From contig USQV01000093.1 in the NCBI GenBank assembly GCA_900556965.1, positions 1-5,100 on the forward strand: 5,100 nt of DNA. Direction: 5' to 3'. A model generated the notes under the pieces. The model searched no databases, was not told the DNA's origin, and worked only from the letters and a program-made list of their open reading frames with translations. The DNA is from an uncultured Clostridium sp. (GTDB taxonomy: Bacteria; Bacillota_A; Clostridia; Lachnospirales; Lachnospiraceae). This document shows, piece by piece, positions 1-4,641 of this stretch. Positions within the stretch are counted from its first letter, which is position 1; the number at the start of each line of letters is the position of its first letter. Both the position numbers and the translations under genes were made by a program.

Positions 1-30
1 CGGGAGACCCCGCCCGTTTCTATTGGACAT
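1..30 (-). CDS. N-terminal start of an unidentified gene, cut by the window edge
   Basis: Read leftward, an ATG at 30-28 opens a frame that stays open to the edge and encodes MSNRNGRGLP. The start is supported by AAGGAG at 46-41, ten bases upstream, and by a plausible promoter further upstream (84-111). Ten residues are too few to identify a family, so no function is proposed. A second Shine-Dalgarno-like GGAGGT at 61-56 has no start codon at a suitable distance. The gene lies downstream of the terminator of the 60-66 aa gene and is read in the same direction. Confidence 0.55.
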   Translation of the reverse strand, partial: MSNRNGRGLP

Positions 31-83
31 ATTTCTATCTCTCCTTATTGAAAATACCTCCAAAGCAGATCTTGGTTATTTAC

Positions 84-111
84 CTTATCTACTTCACAGG
101 TATCATATCAA
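84..111 (-). promoter_or_regulatory. Putative sigma-A promoter of the left-edge gene
   Basis: On the minus strand TTGATA (111-106, five of six matches to the -35 consensus) is followed after 16 bases by GATAAG (89-84, four of six matches to the -10). Transcription would begin near 77, giving a leader of about 47 bases before the ATG at 30. The -10 is weak. The position, just past the terminator of the preceding gene and before a gene with its own ribosome binding site, supports it. Confidence 0.4.
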
Positions 112-136
112 TAACAGGCTAAAACCCATAACTATA

Positions 137-163
137 AAAGGCAGGATATAAGCTCCCGCCTTT
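137..163 (-). terminator. Intrinsic terminator of the 60-66 aa gene
   Basis: In the minus-strand RNA, AAAGGCGGG (163-155) pairs with CCUGCCUUU (145-137) over nine base pairs, including one G-U, around a nine-base loop. The U-rich end merges into the 3' arm. It begins 11 bases after the TAG stop at 176-174. On the plus strand the same arms have an A-C mismatch, so it is best read as a leftward terminator. Confidence 0.75.
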
Positions 164-173
164 AAAGTGCGTA

Positions 174-356
174 CTATTCTTTGATAATGTCAAGTTCTGT
201 TACATTTACGCCCAGTGCTGACAAGATAACCTTAAGGTCTCTGTATCTCGTCTTCATGGATTCGTAAAGAGCAGATTCTTTTTCTGCCAGTTCCATCCAT
301 CCTTGTATGCGTGAAAATTCTTCGACGCAAATTTTAATTGTTTCTGGACTGTTCAT
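174..356 (-). CDS. Small hypothetical protein (60 aa; 66 aa if the GTG start is used)
   Basis: The product is acidic and apparently soluble, with no signal peptide or membrane segment, and is predicted largely helical. It has an aromatic/hydrophobic segment (FSRIQGWMEL) followed by a basic-rich helix and a C-terminal SALGVNVTELDIIKE. It resembles unnamed small proteins of Lachnospiraceae, but I cannot assign a family or function. Three in-frame starts exist: GTG at 374, ATG at 365 and ATG at 356. The ATG at 356 is preferred because AAAGGA (370-365) lies eight bases upstream and the predicted transcript start is near 388. The GTG at 374 also has an AAGGA about seven bases upstream, so a 66 aa form is possible. 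It has a strong promoter of its own and a terminator directly downstream, so it is probably a single-gene unit. The hammerhead ribozyme sits just upstream of its promoter. Confidence 0.75.
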   Translation of the reverse strand: MNSPETIKICVEEFSRIQGWMELAEKESALYESMKTRYRDLKVILSALGVNVTELDIIKE

Positions 357-394
357 TTCTTCCATCCTTTCCACCGTCCTTTCCTTATATGGAT

Positions 395-423
395 AGTATA
401 ACGGTTTTGCCCTGTGTTTACAA
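395..423 (-). promoter_or_regulatory. Sigma-A promoter of the 60-66 aa gene
   Basis: On the minus strand TTGTAA (423-418) and TATACT (400-395, five of six consensus matches) are separated by exactly 17 bases. Transcription would start near 388, giving a leader of about 32 bases to the ATG at 356. The -35 begins one base after the last paired base of the hammerhead (425), so RNAs made from this promoter lack the ribozyme and only read-through from upstream carries it. Confidence 0.7.
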
Positions 424-424
424 G

Positions 425-474
425 CTCCGTTTCGCTACTGCTCATCAGTTACGGACTTTCACCGCAAGACGGAA
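425..474 (-). ncRNA. Type III hammerhead self-cleaving ribozyme
   Basis: In the minus-strand RNA every element of the hammerhead core is present. Stem III forms from UUCCGU (474-469) and ACGGAG (430-425), six pairs with one G-U. The cleavage triplet is GUC (470-468), cutting between 468 and 467. Stem I is UUGCGG (467-462) with CCGUAA (454-449), six pairs with one G-U, closed by a seven-base loop. CUGAUGA follows at 448-442. Stem II is a minimal two-pair GC/GC (441-440 with 435-434) capped by AGUA. GAAA is at 433-430, with A430 pairing U469 as expected for positions 15.1-16.1. Stems I and II are closed and stem III is open, which defines type III. The two-pair stem II is short, so rate and magnesium dependence are uncertain. 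Known bacterial hammerheads have been found in gut Clostridia and phages. Sequence and pairing are seen directly; activity is inferred. Confidence 0.88.
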
Positions 475-710
475 GGCAGATTGTTAGTCTGCCTTATATG
501 AATCACTGTGCATCCTCGCGGAGTATTTATCTTAGTCGGAGGTGGGCGCCCTCGCGACTGAGATAAATTAAAGGGCAGCCTTTCATTATGTTCCCGATGT
601 TTCGTTTTTTGTTCTCCGCAGCCTTCTCCTGTTGCCTTTTTTCTCTCTGTTTCGCATTCTTCATCGATCTCGTAAACACTGTTTCCTTCTATAATCAATC
701 GGTTTGGCAT
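459..710 (-). CDS. Small hypothetical ORF (83 codons) ending inside the hammerhead ribozyme
   Basis: The ATG at 710 is chosen because a perfect AGGAGG (725-720) lies nine bases upstream; an in-frame GTG at 752 would put that site inside the gene. The N-terminal part, MPNRLIIEGNSVYEIDEEC, looks like genuine protein and resembles unnamed small Lachnospiraceae proteins. Residues 18-43 are strongly charged, with two or three Cys overall. From about residue 45 the frame runs through two hairpins and the 5' half of the ribozyme and becomes rich in Pro, Arg, Thr and Asn, unlike a conserved domain. The TGA stop (461-459) forms the first three bases of ribozyme loop I, and the predicted cut falls between codons 81 and 82. 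The start is well supported. The C-terminal half may be a fortuitous extension or the result of an RNA element arriving at the 3' end of an older, shorter gene. No function is assigned. Confidence 0.55.
   Translation of the reverse strand: MPNRLIIEGNSVYEIDEECETERKKATGEGCGEQKTKHREHNERLPFNLSQSRGRPPPTKINTPRGCTVIHIRQTNNLPSVLR
473..495 (-). repeat. Hairpin abutting the hammerhead ribozyme
   Basis: Bases 473-480 and 488-495 are perfect inverted repeats (AAGGCAGA / TCTGCCTT) of eight pairs with a seven-base loop. In the minus-strand RNA the hairpin ends directly at stem III of the ribozyme. Its last two bases (474-473) are also the outer two bases of stem III, so the outermost pairs of the two structures compete while the rest could stack end to end. 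No U-tract follows, so it is not a normal terminator. Confidence 0.6.
525..568. repeat. Long 14-pair inverted repeat with GC-rich apical arm
   Basis: Bases 525-538 pair with 555-568 over 14 positions. In plus-strand RNA all pair (one G-U at 533/560); in minus-strand RNA that position is an A-C mismatch. Inside, GAGG (539-542) can pair with CCTC (550-553) around a seven-base loop, and 544-551 is the palindrome GGGCGCCC. A seven-base direct repeat, CCTCGCG, occurs at 514-520 and again at 550-556 within the hairpin. It lies inside the 3' half of the 83-codon ORF, about 50 bases upstream of the ribozyme. No U-tract supports terminator function, and I do not recognise it as a known riboswitch. Confidence 0.6.
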
Positions 711-786
711 AGATGTATTCCTCCTGTCTCTTTCATAGTATTCGGAAAACACCGGACATGTGCAGATGGAATCAAGCTTAGCTCAG

Positions 787-815
787 GCATGTTTTACCCA
801 TTTATCGCATATATT
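787..815 (+). promoter_or_regulatory. Possible sigma-E-type (sporulation) promoter of the two-gene unit
   Basis: GCATGTT (787-793) followed after 14 bases by CATATATT (808-815) matches the Bacillus/Clostridium sigma-E pattern (KMATATT, about 14 bases, CATACAMT) at six of seven and six of eight positions. Transcription would start near 822, just before the AAAGGAGG at 826-833. A sigma-A reading using TATATT (810-815) as -10 lacks a good -35. The match is short and could be chance. Confidence 0.3.
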
Positions 816-840
816 TTCAGCAGTAAAAGGAGGCATGCAG

Positions 841-1272
841 ATGAATGAAAAGGAATTAAAGCTCACGGATCTCGATTACGCAGTCGGTGACCATCACCTG
901 CAGATGATGAAAGCTGCCATTCCCTACATGGACATTTCCCGGCAGCGCACGGCATCACTATTTATCAAATGGCGGGAGATGGTCCGCACTATGGAATTTT
1001 TCGAGGAAAACGGAGAAGGAATGATGAGTGTCTGCTCGATTGAAGGAAAACATACCACTCCAACGGATATGTTGTCTGCCGTAAAGCCATACGCAAATCA
1101 AAAGGAGCAGGAGTTTATTGACCTGTTGATCAAGATGATGACCATGCGTTCGGGAAGCTCTGCGGGGAAAGGAGGAATTACCGCTTCCCAGTTATTTTCG
1201 CTTCTCTCGCCGGAAATGCAGTCAAAATTTGAAGCAATCCAGCTTATGATGCAGTCCATGGGACAGATTTAA
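841..1272 (+). CDS. Met-rich hypothetical protein (143 aa), first gene of a two-gene unit
   Basis: I do not recognise a named family. The protein is soluble-looking, with no signal peptide or membrane span. It is predicted helical at residues 14-55 (LDYAVGDHHLQMMKAAIPYM and the following basic-aromatic helix), with a second helical region at 84-102 ending in LLIKMMTM. A Gly/Ser linker at 104-112 then leads to a C-terminal helix pair at 114-140. Methionine is unusually common: 16 of 143 residues, often paired as MM. The start at 841 has AAAGGAGG (826-833) seven bases upstream; the ATG at 835 is too close to that site. The C-terminal pattern S-P-E-x-x-S-K-F-x-x-I recurs in the next gene's product. 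The stop overlaps the next gene's ribosome binding site, so the two are translated in tandem. The sigma-E-like element upstream hints at sporulation-time expression, as inference only. Confidence 0.8.
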   Translation: MNEKELKLTDLDYAVGDHHLQMMKAAIPYMDISRQRTASLFIKWREMVRTMEFFEENGEGMMSVCSIEGKHTTPTDMLSAVKPYANQKEQEFIDLLIKMMTMRSGSSAGKGGITASQLFSLLSPEMQSKFEAIQLMMQSMGQI

Positions 1273-1281
1273 GGAGGCAAT

Positions 1282-1596
1282 ATGAAAGATATGACAAATC
1301 CTACAGAAGAAATGTGGATGAAGGATCCGAGGCTTCGCAGTATGTCTACGGATAAGCTGCGGCTATTGCAGACTTACGCAAAGGAGCTGCAGACCGCTCC
1401 GGAAAACCGAAAGATGAGTACGTTTCTTTCCATAAACAGAAGCATTTCGGAAAAAAAAATAAATTTTACGGCGGAGGAAAGAGAACTGCTTTTTGCAGCG
1501 TTAACAGAAGGAATGACTTCCGAGGACAAAAGCAGATTGAAGATCATTCGGTCATTTATGGAAAAATTCCAGACTCCGAGGACAGAAGAAAAATAG
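1282..1596 (+). CDS. Hypothetical helical protein (104 aa), second gene of the unit
   Basis: The family is not recognised by name. The protein is highly charged and helical throughout, with no signal peptide or membrane segment and no cysteines. It begins with a Met-rich stretch (four Met in the first 13 residues), then DPRLRSMSTDKLRLLQTYAKEL (helix about 22-36) and KMSTFLSIN (44-52). Residues 62-94 are FTAEERELLFAAL followed by MTSEDKSRLKIIRSFM. That last part resembles the C-terminus of the upstream protein in spacing of E, S, K/R, L/F, I and M. It starts nine bases after the upstream stop. The AGGAGG at 1272-1277 overlaps that stop and lies four bases before ATG 1282, a short but usable distance; ATG 1291 is 13 bases away and less likely. 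A strong terminator follows 20 bases after the stop. Confidence 0.8.
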   Translation: MKDMTNPTEEMWMKDPRLRSMSTDKLRLLQTYAKELQTAPENRKMSTFLSINRSISEKKINFTAEERELLFAALTEGMTSEDKSRLKIIRSFMEKFQTPRTEEK

Positions 1597-1616
1597 GTCA
1601 ATTTCTTATCGAAAAG

Positions 1617-1651
1617 AAAACGCAGACAGCCTGTTTCGCTGTCTGCGTTTT
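1617..1651. terminator. Strong bidirectional intrinsic terminator
   Basis: AAAACGCAGACAGC (1617-1630) and GCTGTCTGCGTTTT (1638-1651) are perfect 14-base inverted repeats around a seven-base loop. The plus-strand transcript ends in UUUU and the minus-strand transcript in UUUUCUUUUC. It sits between convergent genes (stops at 1596 and 1656) and can end both transcripts. Confidence 0.93.
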
Positions 1652-1655
1652 ATCC

Positions 1656-2501
1656 TTAGTTTGCAAGTTCCTCAAGGGATTCTAAATTATCTGTGATCAT
1701 GATCCTCGTTCCACTGTCGATAGACTGGATCAGCATCCGAACATAGGTCTGGATCAGCTGAATACCGCTGAAGGTATTATCCTTTACACTGGGCTGCTGG
1801 CAATTTACAACGAGAGCAGGATACGCTTCTCCGTCTTCTTCCGGCTTCAGGATCATTCCATAGTTGGAAAATGCTCGCATCTCCTCAAGGCGGATATATG
1901 CTTCTTTCTTGATATCCTTCGATGGGGCCGTGAAGATAGAACCGAAATTCTCATCCTGCGTGTCTGTAACCCAATAGTCACGGGAAGTGAGCTTATGATA
2001 CGGAACAAGACTTCCCGGATCCTTTTCACTTCCGAAGGCACTGTCCAATCGGTATACACCATAGATAGAGCTTTCATCCTCGGCTCCGCCGGAGATATTG
2101 CAGTTTACAGCAAAGACCTCGTTCCACTGCCCTTCCGTACTTCTTGTATAGTAGTGGAGTCTGGAGTTTCCGACTTCTTTCCGTTTTCTGGACATAGTGA
2201 TCTTATTTTCCGGCTGATACCTTGGTATCTCCTGCTCGCTTCCGTTTCCCATATTATTAAGAATAACGATCAGGCTGTTTGCATCTCCCGCAATTCCCAT
2301 TGCATCGATCCATCTTCCCTTGTCCTGCTGTGTCTTCCATGAAAGATCTACCGGGACTTCATCCTCCCAGCTTGCTTCCGGCTCGAGATAAATGGTATCT
2401 CTGGCCGTTTCCTCCGGTGCCGCAAAACAGGTTACGCCCATTGAAACCGTAAGGATCGCAGCTGTTACCATCATCAGTAATATATGTAATCGCTTTCGCA
2501 T
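1656..2501 (-). CDS. Secreted YkuD/L,D-transpeptidase-like protein, apparently catalytically inactive
   Basis: The 281 aa product starts with a Sec signal peptide (basic MRKR, hydrophobic residues 7-24, likely cleavage near CFA-A at 26-28; no good lipobox). Residues about 75-271 resemble the YkuD/ErfK-type L,D-transpeptidase fold of the COG3786 kind: LIVILN (77-82), LHYYTR then QWNEVFAVN (115-133), YGVYRLDSAFG (147-157) and PYHKLTSRDYWVTD (167-180), ending in SGTRIMIT (263-270). Active members link or modify peptidoglycan stem peptides using a His in LHC and a Cys in a TxGC motif. Here the first position reads VNCQQ (Asn233) and the second TFSGIQ (Gly246 where Cys is expected), so both catalytic residues seem lost. 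A binding or regulatory role at the envelope is inferred. ATG 2501 is preferred over the TTG at 2519 because GAGGAG lies nine bases upstream and would otherwise be coding. It has its own promoter and ends at the shared terminator. Confidence 0.78.
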   Translation of the reverse strand: MRKRLHILLMMVTAAILTVSMGVTCFAAPEETARDTIYLEPEASWEDEVPVDLSWKTQQDKGRWIDAMGIAGDANSLIVILNNMGNGSEQEIPRYQPENKITMSRKRKEVGNSRLHYYTRSTEGQWNEVFAVNCNISGGAEDESSIYGVYRLDSAFGSEKDPGSLVPYHKLTSRDYWVTDTQDENFGSIFTAPSKDIKKEAYIRLEEMRAFSNYGMILKPEEDGEAYPALVVNCQQPSVKDNTFSGIQLIQTYVRMLIQSIDSGTRIMITDNLESLEELAN

Positions 2502-2531
2502 AAACAAAATCTCCTCCAATCTATAAGTAAC

Positions 2532-2560
2532 ATAATACCATAGATTTTTGATCTTGTCAC
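2532..2560 (-). promoter_or_regulatory. Sigma-A promoter of the L,D-transpeptidase-like gene
   Basis: On the minus strand GTGACA (2560-2555) and TATTAT (2537-2532) each match five of six consensus bases and are spaced by exactly 17. A TG two bases before the -10 (extended -10) adds support. Transcription would start near 2525, about 24 bases before the ATG at 2501. This makes the gene independent of the upstream peptidase gene, after which no clear terminator is seen. Confidence 0.75.
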
Positions 2561-2614
2561 TGCAAAATCAATAATGACGGAGTTTTGCCACATTTTACCC
2601 GCAAACAGAGTGAT

Positions 2615-4591
2615 TTATTTCAGATACTTCTCGAACCAGTTCATCATCTCGGTCATTCTGCGGATTCTGTGGGTCGGCTTTCCGCTTCTGGAGAGCTCAT
2701 GGTTTTCGCCATGGAACAGGCAGAGTCTCGCTTCTACACCAAAATACTTTAATGCGGAGAACATCTGGATCGCATCTCCCATCCAGCAGCGGTAATCTTC
2801 GTCAGACTGGATAAACAGAGTCGGTGTCTTGGCCATGTTCGCGTACTTTAACGGAGAATGATACCACATTTTCTCCGGGCTGTTCCACGGATCGGACTTG
2901 ATCTGATCCATATTGAAATAGTAGCCGATATCCGTTGTCATGCATTTTGAGATCCAGTTGGAAATACTTCTCTGGGATGCAGCAGCAGCAAATCTGGTTG
3001 TATTTCCGATTACCCAGTTTGTCATAAAGCCGCCGTAGCTTCCGCCCATAACACCAAGGCGCTTTTCATCGATCTGCGGATATCTCTTAAGCACCTCGTC
3101 TGTGAATGCCATTAAGTCTTCGTAATCGATCGTTCCGTATCTTCCGGACAGATCTGCGAAGGCATTTCCGCGTCCCTCACTTCCGACCGGATTCGTATAG
3201 AATACAAAGTATCCGGCATTGGCGAATGCCTGATTCTCATGGAAGTACACGGATCCGAAGGTTGCTCTCGGGCCGCCGTGTACGGTAAGGATTCCCGGAT
3301 ATTTCTTATTCGGGTCAAAGTCCACCGGCTTAAGCACATATCCGTCAAGCTCTACGTCTTTATATGTATACGTAAATTCCTCGATTTGGCAAACATTTCT
3401 CTCAGCTAAAATTGCATCATTCAGTGCTGTGAGCTTTCTTTCCGTTCCGTTCTCCAGAGCATAGACCTCGGTAAGTCCCAGATCTCTTGCCCCGGTAAAA
3501 TACAGAACATCGCCAAATTTATTGAGGGTGTGGACACTGCCCTGTCTGTCATTGAGAACCGTGAGGCTGCCTTCTGTATCCAGACTGCAGATCACACTCT
3601 GCTTACGGAAGGTCGCGATCAGGTAGATCTTCTCGTCATCATGGATGATGCCGGCTCCATCTGCAAACTTGCAGTCGCTGCAAATTGAGTTGTGGGCAGC
3701 AACATCATGGTCTGCGATCTCTCTGACGGTGTTATTTTCCACTAAGAACAGCTTTGCATTCTCATTCAGACCGTATTCTTTCATATCAGAACCGAGCACA
3801 TATATGTTCCCCTTGATCCGGCAAGCAAAGTCGATCCGCATTGTTTCCTGGGCAAGAAGCTCTTTTCTCTTACAGGTTGTAAGATCTACAAGGTAGAGTG
3901 CCGGTTTGCTGCTTCGCATATTCTCAAAGAGATTTCCGGTATAAAGGATGTCGTCTCCCTCGATCCAGAAGTTTTCCACGGTCTCATGATCCGGACTTAC
4001 GAATGTCACATTTTTGGAGGCTCTGTCGTATACGGCAAGACGGATTCTCTTTTTATTTACGATGCCCGGCCCGTTTTCCCAGAACGGAAGCTCATCAAAG
4101 ACTTCATAATCCTTTTCTTCTTCCCAGAGTTTAAGGGCTTCCTTCTTTTTGTCCTCGTCCATACGGAAGAATTCAGGCTTATTATAGTCGTAATTAACGC
4201 AGAAGACGATCTTATCTTTTAGCGCTGCCATTTTTTTCACTGCATAGGGCACTGCAAAGGCAAACTCTGCCTCACCGCCATGGATATTGATCGTGTAAAA
4301 GCAGGTCCAGTCCTCTCCGTTTTTAACCTTTTCCTGATACTCCTTCTCTCTGTTTGAGATAAAAAGAACGGTATCTGAATCAAGCCAGGTAAAGACTCTC
4401 TCTGCTTTTCCACCGGTCAGAGGTCTGTAATTTCCTTCCGGAAGATCCATGAGCCACAGGTCGGAACGATAGCGGTTCTCATCCTCATTCGGATCTAAAA
4501 CCGCAAATACCCCGTGTTTTCCGTCCGGTGCTGCTGTCATTCCTGTCGGATAATGGTAATTCATGAAATCTTTGATGTCTATTTTTTTCAT
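2615..4591 (-). CDS. S9C-family prolyl oligopeptidase-type serine peptidase (acylaminoacyl-peptidase-like)
   Basis: The enzyme of 658 aa is full length for the family. Residues about 1-405 are the seven-bladed beta-propeller that gates access to small peptides (for example SDLWLMDL at 43-50 and ALYLVDL at 231-237). Residues about 425-658 are the alpha/beta-hydrolase domain (Peptidase_S9). The HGGP oxyanion-region motif is at 438-441. The nucleophile is Ser518 in GGSYGG, the acid Asp599 in DEDYRC, and the base His631 in HGENHELSRSGKP, a signature common in Firmicute S9C enzymes. With no signal peptide or membrane segment it should act in the cytoplasm, releasing N-terminal residues or dipeptides from short peptides; the exact substrate cannot be read from sequence. 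The ATG at 4591 has GGGGGAG eight bases upstream. It lies 50 bases after the galE stop with no terminator or clear promoter between, so co-transcription with galE is likely. No strong terminator follows its stop. Confidence 0.93.
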   Translation of the reverse strand: MKKIDIKDFMNYHYPTGMTAAPDGKHGVFAVLDPNEDENRYRSDLWLMDLPEGNYRPLTGGKAERVFTWLDSDTVLFISNREKEYQEKVKNGEDWTCFYTINIHGGEAEFAFAVPYAVKKMAALKDKIVFCVNYDYNKPEFFRMDEDKKKEALKLWEEEKDYEVFDELPFWENGPGIVNKKRIRLAVYDRASKNVTFVSPDHETVENFWIEGDDILYTGNLFENMRSSKPALYLVDLTTCKRKELLAQETMRIDFACRIKGNIYVLGSDMKEYGLNENAKLFLVENNTVREIADHDVAAHNSICSDCKFADGAGIIHDDEKIYLIATFRKQSVICSLDTEGSLTVLNDRQGSVHTLNKFGDVLYFTGARDLGLTEVYALENGTERKLTALNDAILAERNVCQIEEFTYTYKDVELDGYVLKPVDFDPNKKYPGILTVHGGPRATFGSVYFHENQAFANAGYFVFYTNPVGSEGRGNAFADLSGRYGTIDYEDLMAFTDEVLKRYPQIDEKRLGVMGGSYGGFMTNWVIGNTTRFAAAASQRSISNWISKCMTTDIGYYFNMDQIKSDPWNSPEKMWYHSPLKYANMAKTPTLFIQSDEDYRCWMGDAIQMFSALKYFGVEARLCLFHGENHELSRSGKPTHRIRRMTEMMNWFEKYLK

Positions 4592-4641
4592 TTTATAAGC
4601 TCCCCCCGCTTAATTATTTTGCTAACTGTTTGGTAAGTTTC

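Noticed and set aside
1..16. Short inverted repeat CGGG...CCCG at the left edge, resembling part of a terminator.
   Set aside because: Only four pairs are visible, it is cut by the edge, and it lies within the coding start of the left-edge gene.
395..425. CACAGGGCAAAACC on the minus strand (416-403) resembles the CACAGGGCAAACC signature of the c-di-GMP-I riboswitch.
   Set aside because: It has one extra A, lacks the GGGACGCAAAGCC partner region downstream, and falls in the spacer of a convincing promoter, so it would not be transcribed from that promoter.
570..583. Five-pair hairpin AAAGG/CCTTT followed by TTTAATTT-like sequence on the minus strand, considered as a terminator for a shorter version of the 83-codon ORF.
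   Set aside because: The stem is too short and the tract too interrupted; no stop codon precedes it in frame.
711..752. GTG at 752 as an upstream start extending the 83-codon ORF.
   Set aside because: The excellent AGGAGG at 725-720 would lie within the coding region and points to the ATG at 710.
588..848. A plus-strand frame of 86 codons with a hydrophobic start.
   Set aside because: It lacks a suitable ribosome binding site, is antisense to the better-supported 83-codon gene, and its end overlaps the start of the well-supported gene at 841.
2471..2477. A second CUGAUGA on the minus strand, inside the L,D-transpeptidase-like gene.
   Set aside because: No GAAA at the right distance, no closing stem II and no matching cleavage triplet; it is ordinary coding sequence in the signal-peptide region.
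3106..4222. Several open frames opposite to or overlapping the peptidase gene.
   Set aside because: They lack ribosome binding sites and plausible protein composition, and lie entirely inside a full-length gene with intact catalytic motifs.
4592..4641. Possible promoter or terminator between galE and the S9 peptidase gene.
   Set aside because: No stable hairpin with a U-tract, and the best -35/-10 pair has poor matches and spacing; read-through from galE is the simpler reading.
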